6,609 nt of DNA, from NCBI GenBank assembly GCA_934371475.1, contig CAKRNX010000127.1, positions 1 to 6,609 on the forward strand. Direction: 5' to 3'. This document shows, one piece after another, positions 1 through 5,504 of the stretch. Below the pieces are notes generated by a model. That model saw only the letters and a list, made by a program, of their open reading frames with translations. It was not told where the DNA came from and did not search any database. Source of the stretch: an uncultured Lachnospiraceae bacterium (GTDB lineage Bacteria; Bacillota; Clostridia; Lachnospirales; Lachnospiraceae). Every line of letters starts with the position of its first letter. Position 1 is the first letter of the stretch. Made by a program: the position numbers and the translations under genes.

Positions 1-906
1 ATTTATCAGTTCTCTGATAACTTCATGACTCTGTTCCGTACAGAGCTGCAGGATTACCTGGTAAGCCTTGGATTCAGCGCTGACAATATCACAATTCAGG
101 ATGGCGCTAATGACCAGGCTACACAGTCTCAGCAGATCGATGCATTCATCGCTGATGGCGTTGACGTTCTGATCGTTAACCCGGTTAACGCTTCTTCTTC
201 CGAGACTATTACTGATAAAGTAGTAGACGCTGGTATCCCGCTGGTATACATCAACCGTGAGCCGAGCGAAGATGAAGAGAAGAGATGGGAAGACAACAGC
301 TGGAACGTTTGCTACGTAGGTTGTGACGCTCGTCAGTCTGGTACTTTCCAGGGCGAAATCATCGCTGAACTGGGTCTGGACAAACTGGATATGAACGGAA
401 ACGGCAAAGTTGACTACGTTATGATCGAGGGTGACCCGGAGAACGTTGATGCTAAATATCGTACAGAGTTCTCTGTAAAGGCTCTGGAAGATGCTGGTCT
501 GGAAGTTAACTGCCTGGATGATCAGGTTGGTATGTGGGATCAGGCACAGGCTCAGCAGCTTGTTGCTAACTCTCTTGGACAGTACGGCGATGACATCGAA
601 GTTGTTTTCTGTAACAACGATGCTATGGCTCTGGGCGCTCTGCAGGCTATCGAAGCAGCAGGACGTACTGTAAACGAAGATATCTATCTGGTAGGTGTTG
701 ATGCTCTGACAGAGGCTCTGGAGAACGTTCTGGCTGGTAAGATGACCGGTACTGTACTGAACGACCATATTTCTCAGGCTCACAGCGCAGCAGATGCAGC
801 TGTTAACTACCTGACAGGTGAAGGAAATGAGCACTACATCGGTTGTGACTATGTAAAAGTTACTCCGGAGAACGCTCAGGACATTCTTGATATGCTGAGC
901 AAATAA
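1..906 (+). CDS. mglB: Galactose/glucose ABC transporter substrate-binding protein (5' partial)
   Basis: This is the extracellular sugar-binding protein that delivers galactose or glucose-like sugars to the MglA/MglC importer. The frame is open from base 1, so the true start and the signal peptide (probably a lipoprotein type in a Gram-positive) lie upstream; the ATG at 25 is internal. Of the 301 visible residues, most align by eye with mature E. coli MglB. Sugar-site equivalents are visible (numbered from base 1): Asp6 and Phe8 in SDNF (E. coli D14, F16), Asn in YINREPS (N91), Asp and Arg in VDAKYR (D154, R158), Trp in MWDQAQ (W183), Asn in CNNDAMA (N211), Asp in GVDALTEAL (D236) and Asn in GTVLND (N256). 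The position of E. coli His152 is Asn (codon at 442). A calcium-loop equivalent, DMNGNGKVD, is kept. The alignment is from memory. Arginine codons are mostly CGT, typical of high expression. Exact substrate is inferred. Confidence 0.95.
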   Translation: MYQFSDNFMTLFRTELQDYLVSLGFSADNITIQDGANDQATQSQQIDAFIADGVDVLIVNPVNASSSETITDKVVDAGIPLVYINREPSEDEEKRWEDNSWNVCYVGCDARQSGTFQGEIIAELGLDKLDMNGNGKVDYVMIEGDPENVDAKYRTEFSVKALEDAGLEVNCLDDQVGMWDQAQAQQLVANSLGQYGDDIEVVFCNNDAMALGALQAIEAAGRTVNEDIYLVGVDALTEALENVLAGKMTGTVLNDHISQAHSAADAAVNYLTGEGNEHYIGCDYVKVTPENAQDILDMLSK

Positions 907-926
907 GGTTTTAACCTGAACGATTG

Positions 927-944
927 AATTTCAGTTTTGAAATT
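927..944 (+). other. Stem-loop in the mglB 3' untranslated region
   Basis: A perfect 7-bp inverted repeat, AATTTCA and TGAAATT, flanks a 4-nt loop (GTTT). It lies 20 bases after the mglB stop and 5 bases before a second, GC-rich stem-loop. It is AU-rich and has no U-tract of its own, so it is unlikely to terminate alone. It may help protect the mglB 3' end from exonucleases; that role is inferred. Confidence 0.55.
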
Positions 945-949
945 AGTTG

Positions 950-983
950 GTGCGGGTGCGCATAAGCTGCACCCGCACTTGTT
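950..983 (+). terminator. GC-rich intercistronic hairpin, probable leaky terminator or mRNA stabiliser
   Basis: A perfect 10-bp stem, GTGCGGGTGC (950-959) with GCACCCGCAC (969-978), encloses a 9-nt loop that can add two more G-C pairs. It is followed by the weak T-run TTGTT. The strong stem with a poor U-tract between mglB and mglA fits partial termination or 3'-end protection, as seen after many binding-protein genes that must outnumber their membrane partners. The degree of read-through cannot be judged from sequence. Confidence 0.75.
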
Positions 984-1008
984 ATGAAAAATTATAGCCT
1001 GATATGAA

Positions 1009-1037
1009 TTGACAGAAGAAAAAAGCATTTTTAAAAT
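1009..1037 (+). promoter_or_regulatory. Predicted sigma-A promoter for mglA-mglC
   Basis: A perfect -35 hexamer, TTGACA (1009-1014), is separated by exactly 17 bp from TAAAAT (1032-1037), which matches 5 of 6 bases of the -10 consensus. The expected transcript start is near 1044, giving a leader of roughly 58 bases before mglA. It lies downstream of the intercistronic hairpin, so it could supply mglA and mglC independently of mglB transcription. It is a motif-based prediction only. Confidence 0.6.
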
Positions 1038-1047
1038 TGATATTTCA

Positions 1048-1063
1048 CAGACTACCCGGTCTG
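1048..1063 (+). promoter_or_regulatory. Inverted repeat in the mglA leader, operator or small hairpin
   Basis: CAGAC (1048-1052) and GTCTG (1059-1063) form a 5-bp inverted repeat with a 6-base centre (TACCCG). It sits about 4 to 20 bases after the predicted start of the mglA promoter, a position where a repressor operator or a small 5' hairpin would act. The arms are short and chance is possible. Confidence 0.3.
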
Positions 1064-1089
1064 TATAATATAAAGAGAAAGAAAATAAA

Positions 1090-1095
1090 AGGAGG
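1090..1095 (+). promoter_or_regulatory. Ribosome binding site of mglA, decides between two ATGs
   Basis: AGGAGG is a full Shine-Dalgarno match. Two adjacent in-frame ATGs follow at 1099 and 1102. The gap is only 3 bases to the first and 6 bases to the second, so the second ATG is the better-spaced start. The difference is one methionine. Confidence 0.75.
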
Positions 1096-1101
1096 AGCAT
1101 G

Positions 1102-2613
1102 ATGTCTGAGTATAAACTGGAGCTGAAAGGTATATCCAAGTCGTTTCCAGGTGTAAAAGCTCTGGATAACGTATCACTCGCGCTTCGTCCCGGTACGGTT
1201 CACGCCCTGATGGGTGAGAATGGTGCAGGTAAATCCACTCTGATGAAGTGCCTGTTCGGTATCTACAAAATGGATGCCGGAGAGATCTTCCTGGATGGGC
1301 AGAAGATCGAGATCGGAAATCCCGATGAGGCAATGAAGTATGGTGTTGCCATGGTACATCAGGAACTGCAGCCGGTTCCGGCCAGAAGTGTGGCAGAGAA
1401 TATGTATCTGGGAAGATTCCCGGTAAAGAAATTTGGTCCGCTTCAGGTGATCGACCATAAAACAATGAATGAAGAGACAGCAAAATGGCTGAAAGAGGTA
1501 AGAATGGATTTTGATCCGAAAGCCTTGCTTGGTTCTCTCTCCATTGGGCAGATGCAGTCTGTAGAAATTGCAAAAGCAGTATCCAGAGAGGCAAAGGTTG
1601 TTATCCTGGATGAGCCGACCTCTTCACTGTCTGATAACGAAGTAGAGGCTCTTTTCCGTATCATGAACGACCTGCGTGACAGAGGCGTATGCATGGTTTA
1701 CATTTCACATAAGATGGACGAGATCAAGCGTATCGCTGATGATATCACAATCATGCGTGATGGTACATATGTAGGTACATGGCCGGCATCTGAGCTGACA
1801 ACAGATCAGATTATTGCCAAGATGGTAGGTCGTGAACTGACCAATATCTATCCGGAGAAGGCTGGCGGAAGTGATGAAGTTCTGCTGGAGGTAAATGATC
1901 TGTGTTCTATCCATGAGAAATCCTTCCAGCATGTAAGCTTCAAACTGAAAAAGGGGGAGATTCTTGGATTCGGTGGTCTGGTTGGCGCGCAGAGAACGGA
2001 GCTGATGGAAGGTATTTTCGGCATCCGTGGAGTGGCTTCCGGAACAATCAAGGTAAAAGGCAAAGAGGTAAAGATCAATCATCCGATCGACGCTATGAAC
2101 GCTGGTATCGGTCTGATTACAGAGGACCGTCGTGGAAATGGTATCTTTGGTTGCCTTTCTATCAAAGATAATGTAGGTGTTTCTATCTATAATAAATATC
2201 TGAAAGCAAAATTTGTGCTGGATCACAAGAACATTAACCGTATTGTGGATGACAGCATTAAGAAACTGAGTATCAAGACTCCTAGCATGAAGGAGCTGAT
2301 CGGTAACCTGTCCGGTGGTAACCAGCAGAAGGTGATTATCGCCAGATGGCTGGCAAATGACCCGGATGTTCTGATCATGGATGAGCCGACCCGTGGTATC
2401 GATGTAGGTGCAAAACATGAGATTTATGAGATTATGGTAGAACTGGCAAAACAGGGTAAGTCTATCATCATGATTTCTTCAGAAATGCCTGAGCTGCTGG
2501 GTATGTCCGACCGGGTATACGTAATGTGTAACGGACGCCTTACCGGTGAGATCGACAAAGATGAAGAAATGACTCAGTCAAACGTAATGAAGTTTGCGAC
2601 TCAGTTCAATTAA
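1102..2613 (+). CDS. mglA: Galactose/methyl galactoside import ATP-binding protein MglA
   Basis: This is the cytoplasmic ATPase that powers sugar uptake through MglC, with two ABC domains fused in one chain of 503 residues (E. coli MglA has 506). Numbered from the ATG at 1102, domain 1 has Walker A GENGAGKST (38-46), a degenerate signature LSIGQ (146-150), Walker B with Asp170/Glu171 in VVILDEPTSS, and switch His203 in ISHKM. Domain 2 has a degenerate Walker A lacking the lysine (GLVGAQRTE, around 292-300), a good signature LSGGNQQ (403-409), Walker B Asp427/Glu428 in DEPTRGIDVGAK, and Ser460 in place of the switch histidine. This asymmetry is normal in the MglA/RbsA/XylG class: only the site formed by Walker A of domain 1 and the signature of domain 2 should hydrolyse ATP. 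Long identical stretches with E. coli MglA, such as ISSEMPELLG, favour mglA over rbsA or xylG. The stop overlaps the mglC ribosome binding site. Confidence 0.96.
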   Translation: MSEYKLELKGISKSFPGVKALDNVSLALRPGTVHALMGENGAGKSTLMKCLFGIYKMDAGEIFLDGQKIEIGNPDEAMKYGVAMVHQELQPVPARSVAENMYLGRFPVKKFGPLQVIDHKTMNEETAKWLKEVRMDFDPKALLGSLSIGQMQSVEIAKAVSREAKVVILDEPTSSLSDNEVEALFRIMNDLRDRGVCMVYISHKMDEIKRIADDITIMRDGTYVGTWPASELTTDQIIAKMVGRELTNIYPEKAGGSDEVLLEVNDLCSIHEKSFQHVSFKLKKGEILGFGGLVGAQRTELMEGIFGIRGVASGTIKVKGKEVKINHPIDAMNAGIGLITEDRRGNGIFGCLSIKDNVGVSIYNKYLKAKFVLDHKNINRIVDDSIKKLSIKTPSMKELIGNLSGGNQQKVIIARWLANDPDVLIMDEPTRGIDVGAKHEIYEIMVELAKQGKSIIMISSEMPELLGMSDRVYVMCNGRLTGEIDKDEEMTQSNVMKFATQFN

Positions 2614-2618
2614 GGAGG
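2612..2618 (+). promoter_or_regulatory. Ribosome binding site of mglC, overlapping the mglA stop
   Basis: AAGGAGG starts within the TAA stop of mglA and lies 7 bases before the ATG at 2626. The overlap predicts translational coupling, which would keep ATPase and permease production in step. No promoter or terminator is visible between the two genes. Confidence 0.8.
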
Positions 2619-2625
2619 AGAAAAA

Positions 2626-3615
2626 ATGGAAAAGACTGCATCCAAAAAATTTCAGGATTTTCTGATCAATTATGGCGTTATCCTGATCATGGTAATTCTG
2701 GTAGTATATACCGGACTGACAACAAAGAACTTTATTTCCTGGAACAACTTTAACAATATTCTGCTGACCATCAGCTGCCGTCTGGTAGTTGCTCTTGGTA
2801 TCGCCGGATGTATCATCACCGCAGGTTGTGACCTGTCAGCCGGACGTATGATCGGTCTTGGCGGCTGTATCGCAGGTGTGCTTCTGCAGCGTGCTGATTA
2901 TTCTGCAAAGTTCTTCCCGAACATGGGTACTATGAATGTATTCCTGGCAGTTATCGTTGTAATGGTAATCTGCGGACTGTTTGGTTCTGTAACTGGTTTC
3001 TTCATCGCTTACCTGAATGTACCGCCGTTCATTTCTACCATGGCTATGATGGAGATTGTATATGGTCTGAACATGGTATTCACAAACGCAACTCCGCTGG
3101 GTGGTTATGATACTTCTTACACAGCTGTTGCATCAGGAAGATTCCTTGGTCTGAACTACCTGATCTGGATTGCAATTGTTGTAGCAATTGTTACATGGTT
3201 TATCTTCAACATGACTCGTCATGGAAAATATATGTATGCAATTGGTGGAAATCCCCAGGCTGCAGAGGTAGCTGGTGTTCCGGTTAAAAAGACTCTGATC
3301 CTGATCTACATGAAGGCTGCTGCTATGTACGGACTGGCTGGTTTCATGTGGGGTGCAAAATCCGGTGGTGCATCCGTTAACCTTGGTCTTGGTTACGAGA
3401 TGGAAGCAATTGCTGCTTGTACAATCGGTGGTGTATCTGTATCTGGTGGACGTGGTAAAGTATCATCTGCTATCATCGGTGTTACGACCTTCGAGCTTCT
3501 GAAAACTGCACTGCAGTTCCTCGGAGTAAACAGCAATGCACAGTACATTGCTCTGGGTGTTGTTATCTACATCGCTATTTCTCTGGATATCAGAAAATAC
3601 GTTGCCAGAAAATAA
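2626..3615 (+). CDS. mglC: Galactose/methyl galactoside ABC transporter permease MglC
   Basis: This is the membrane channel subunit of the Mgl importer, of the branched-chain amino acid/ribose-type permease family (BPD_transp_2). Its 329 residues are close to the E. coli length of 336. Hydrophobic stretches lie at about 16-32, 53-67, 75-88, 104-130, 136-153, 177-195, 224-242, 260-272 and 281-320, consistent with the multi-span family topology. Family hallmarks are AGCDLSAGRMIGLGG (66-80), the cytoplasmic coupling region TRHGKYMYAIGGNPQAAEVA (197-216), which should dock on MglA, and CTIGGVSVSGGRG (265-277). It ends with a basic tail, RKYVARK. It lies 12 bases after mglA and is followed by a strong terminator, so it closes the operon. 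Partner genes make Mgl the best assignment; a ribose or xylose permease would look similar in isolation. Confidence 0.94.
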   Translation: MEKTASKKFQDFLINYGVILIMVILVVYTGLTTKNFISWNNFNNILLTISCRLVVALGIAGCIITAGCDLSAGRMIGLGGCIAGVLLQRADYSAKFFPNMGTMNVFLAVIVVMVICGLFGSVTGFFIAYLNVPPFISTMAMMEIVYGLNMVFTNATPLGGYDTSYTAVASGRFLGLNYLIWIAIVVAIVTWFIFNMTRHGKYMYAIGGNPQAAEVAGVPVKKTLILIYMKAAAMYGLAGFMWGAKSGGASVNLGLGYEMEAIAACTIGGVSVSGGRGKVSSAIIGVTTFELLKTALQFLGVNSNAQYIALGVVIYIAISLDIRKYVARK

Positions 3616-3629
3616 TCTGTTTTGTTCTG

Positions 3630-3644
3630 GCTGGGTAACACAGC
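3630..3644 (+). promoter_or_regulatory. 15-bp quasi-palindrome, operator-like
   Basis: GCTGGGTAACACAGC is symmetric about A3637, with 12 of 14 flanking positions matching the reverse complement (GCTGnGTnACnCAGC). It lies 14 bases after the mglC stop and just upstream of a promoter-like -35 at 3652. It could be a protein-binding site or a weak hairpin. No regulator can be named. Confidence 0.3.
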
Positions 3645-3651
3645 AAATTGC

Positions 3652-3680
3652 TTGTGAAAATAGTATAGTTATATTATAAT
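3652..3680 (+). promoter_or_regulatory. Promoter-like pair ahead of the mgl terminator
   Basis: TTGTGA (3652-3657, 4 of 6 consensus bases) and a perfect TATAAT (3675-3680) are spaced by 17 bp. The predicted start, near 3687, falls inside the left arm of the downstream terminator stem. If active, it would make a leader of about 210 bases for the response regulator gene. A/T-rich sequence commonly gives such matches, so confidence is limited. Confidence 0.4.
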
Positions 3681-3736
3681 AGAGACTGGGAAAGCCGCGG
3701 AGATACTCTGCACTGGCGTTCCCGGTCTCTTTTATT
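3681..3736 (+). terminator. Intrinsic terminator of the mgl operon
   Basis: The outer stem pairs 3681-3692 (AGAGACTGGGAA) with 3719-3730 (TTCCCGGTCTCT), 12 bp with one U-G wobble. Inside, GCC (3694-3696) pairs with GGC (3715-3717). GCGGAG (3697-3702) pairs with CTCTGC (3706-3711), around a 3-nt loop, with a 3-nt bulge at 3712-3714. The stem runs directly into TTTTATT. This is a long, stable Rho-independent terminator for mglC. The opposite strand also offers an A/T-rich run after the stem, but no gene converges on it. Confidence 0.9.
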
Positions 3737-3822
3737 GTGTCATAGAAAGGGTATTTAACTGCCATGCAGAAGGATGGGCCGTTAATTATGGTATCACTCC
3801 TGGACTAAAATAAAAGTGGGTT

Positions 3823-3861
3823 GGCAAAATTGCCGGGGCATTCTTACATATATGTTTTGCC
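3823..3861 (+). promoter_or_regulatory. Cluster of symmetric elements upstream of the response regulator gene
   Basis: Three symmetries are nested here. GGCAA-AA-TTGCC (3823-3834) is a perfect 5-bp inverted repeat with a 2-base centre. GGCAAAA (3823-3829) is also the reverse complement of TTTTGCC (3855-3861). ACATATATGT (3846-3855) is a perfect 10-bp palindrome. TTGGCA at 3821-3826 resembles a -35 element, but no good -10 sits at the right spacing. The cluster lies 36 to 74 bases before the ATG at 3897, so it is a plausible operator or promoter region for the regulator, perhaps autoregulatory. Confidence 0.4.
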
Positions 3862-3896
3862 TTATTAATAGATAAGACATCGGAGGAAATACAGAA

Positions 3897-5504
3897 ATGA
3901 GTCAGTATTCAGTACTGTTAGTAGATGATGAAGAAGAAGTGTTTCAGGTCATCATAAAAAAACTGGACTGGGAGGCAATCGGATTTCGGATTGCGGGATA
4001 TGCGAAAAATGGAGTAGAAGCACTGGAGATGGCAGAGGAACTGCAGCCAGATGTAGTGATGACCGATATTAAGATGCCTTATATGGACGGATTGACGCTC
4101 TGCAGGAAGTTAAAGGATCAGTATCAGCAGATCAAGCTGATTATTTTTTCGGGTTTTGATGAGTTTGAATATGCGAAAGAAGCCATTAAGGCTGAGGTGG
4201 AGGAGTATATTCTGAAACCGATCAATGCAAATGAACTGCGCGAGGTATTTGTAAGGATCAAGACAAATCTGGACAAAGAACTGGATGAGAAAAGGAATAT
4301 CGACAAGCTCAGATCCTATTATATTGAAAGTCTGCCGCTGCTGCAGGAGAATTTCTACACTTCTGTACTGGAAGGAAAGATTCCCAGTGAGAGTATCCGC
4401 ACGTATGCGCTAAACTATCAGATTGATCTGAAGGGACCGTATTATCTGGTGACAGTGCTGCATATCAGCAAAACAGGCATGGATACAGAAGCGATGAATC
4501 CTTTGCTTCTGGCAGTGTCTGTGAAAAAACTGACAGAAGAACAGCTGAATGGAAAGTGGAATAGCCGGACGGTGGTATATCTGGGGGACCTGATTGTGAT
4601 CAGCCAGCTGGATGAGGAGGACACCAGGGTTTATACGGACACGATGGACAAAATATGTAAACTGGCGCTGCGTGTCTGCAATGCAAAGGTGACGGCGGGG
4701 ATCGGGCATTTGCGCAGCCGGGTGGAGGATCTGTCTCTGTCTTATCAGGGCGCTAAGAGTGCGGTTTCTTACCGTGTTCTTTACGGGACATCCAGGGCGA
4801 TTAATATCGCGGAGATTGATCCCCAGGAGACGGTGGATACGCCGTGGGAACAGCCGGGGATTAAAAAGATACTCAAATGTGTCAAAATGGGGGATGTGGA
4901 TGCGCTGAGAGAGACGGAAGAGGAGTTTATCCGCGAGCTTTCTGCTCGGAAGATGTCCCCGTCCAGATTTCAGCTGCTGATGATTGAACTGCTCTCGGAG
5001 CTCTACCGGTTCGGAAATGAGAATCAGATCTCTATGGAACAGATTTTTGGTGACAGGATTAATATGTATCAGCAGCTTCAGCAGATGGAGTCACCAGATG
5101 CGGTGAAGCGATGGCTGGAGGACTGCTGTGTCAAGATGCAGCAGCAGATACAGACAGACCGGCAGGACACGACAAAATCTTTTGTAGCCAGGGCGGTAGA
5201 ATATGTGCAGGAGCATTATGGGGACAAGGATCTGAATATTGAGACGATCTGCAATTATCTGAACGTGAGTTCTGCGTATTTTTCTACAGTTTTTAAGAAA
5301 GAAACGGGAAAGACTTTTATCGGATATCTGACGGATCTGAGGATGGAGCAGGCGGTAGATCTTTTGATTACCAAGCAGGAAAAAACATATATGATTGCAG
5401 ACAAAGTGGGATATACAGATCCGAACTATTTCAGCTATGTATTTAAAAAACAGTTTGGAATGTCCCCCTCCAAGTATAAAGCGAAAGTGTTGGGAGAAGC
5501 GTGA
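3897..5504 (+). CDS. Two-component response regulator, REC plus AraC-type DNA-binding domain (YesN-like)
   Basis: This cytoplasmic transcription factor of 535 residues is phosphorylated by the kinase encoded next to it. The N-terminal receiver domain (about 4-125) has the acidic pair Asp10/Asp11, phosphoacceptor Asp57 in MTDIKMPYMDG, Ser85 in IIFSGFDEFEYA, switch Tyr104 and Lys107-Pro108. The middle (about 140-420) is less conserved; VTAGIGHLRS, followed by DLSLSYQGAKSAVSYR, resembles the degenerate GGDEF-like module common in these regulators. The C-terminal AraC/XylS domain (about 430-530) has two helix-turn-helices, the first around NIETICNYLNVSSAYFSTVF (447-466) and the second ending in the family signature GYTDPNYFSYVFKKQFGMSP (505-524). 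The ATG at 3897 follows GGAGG at 3882-3886 with a 10-base gap. Members of this class usually control carbohydrate uptake genes, so the adjacent mgl operon is a natural but unproven target. Confidence 0.96.
   Translation: MSQYSVLLVDDEEEVFQVIIKKLDWEAIGFRIAGYAKNGVEALEMAEELQPDVVMTDIKMPYMDGLTLCRKLKDQYQQIKLIIFSGFDEFEYAKEAIKAEVEEYILKPINANELREVFVRIKTNLDKELDEKRNIDKLRSYYIESLPLLQENFYTSVLEGKIPSESIRTYALNYQIDLKGPYYLVTVLHISKTGMDTEAMNPLLLAVSVKKLTEEQLNGKWNSRTVVYLGDLIVISQLDEEDTRVYTDTMDKICKLALRVCNAKVTAGIGHLRSRVEDLSLSYQGAKSAVSYRVLYGTSRAINIAEIDPQETVDTPWEQPGIKKILKCVKMGDVDALRETEEEFIRELSARKMSPSRFQLLMIELLSELYRFGNENQISMEQIFGDRINMYQQLQQMESPDAVKRWLEDCCVKMQQQIQTDRQDTTKSFVARAVEYVQEHYGDKDLNIETICNYLNVSSAYFSTVFKKETGKTFIGYLTDLRMEQAVDLLITKQEKTYMIADKVGYTDPNYFSYVFKKQFGMSPSKYKAKVLGEA
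5492..5504 (+). promoter_or_regulatory. Ribosome binding site and 4-base stop/start overlap of regulator and kinase
   Basis: GGGAG (5492-5496) inside the end of the regulator gene precedes a GTG at 5501. The sequence GTGA contains both that GTG start and the TGA stop (5502-5504) of the regulator. Such 4-base overlaps typically mean coupled translation. The nearest in-frame ATG is at 5585, immediately before the first membrane helix, and would leave no cytoplasmic lead, so GTG is preferred. Confidence 0.7.

Noticed and set aside
25..27. ATG in the binding protein as a true start
   Set aside because: The frame is open upstream and encodes IYQFSDNF, which matches the start of mature MglB including the sugar-binding Asp and Phe, so this ATG is internal.
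1064..1069. A second perfect TATAAT before mglA
   Set aside because: No acceptable -35 lies 16-18 bp upstream (TATTTC at 17 bp; TTGATA at 1037-1042 is 21 bp away) and the TG is one base out of place for an extended -10. The TTGACA/TAAAAT pair is far better.
1966..2000. Missing Walker A lysine in the second ABC domain of MglA as a sign of inactivation
   Set aside because: Degenerate second-domain Walker A is the normal state in MglA, RbsA and XylG proteins, and the matching functional site is intact.
1705..2418. Long antisense open frame within mglA
   Set aside because: It lies wholly opposite a well-supported ABC ATPase gene, has no ribosome binding site seen, and its translation shows no recognisable domain. 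The same applies to the antisense frames at 876-1139, 1052-1594, 3463-3765 and 4410-4709.
3764..3808. Short open frame of 14 codons (MQKDGPLIMVSLLD) in the mglC-regulator gap
   Set aside because: There is no well-spaced Shine-Dalgarno and no recognisable motif. Its length is expected by chance.
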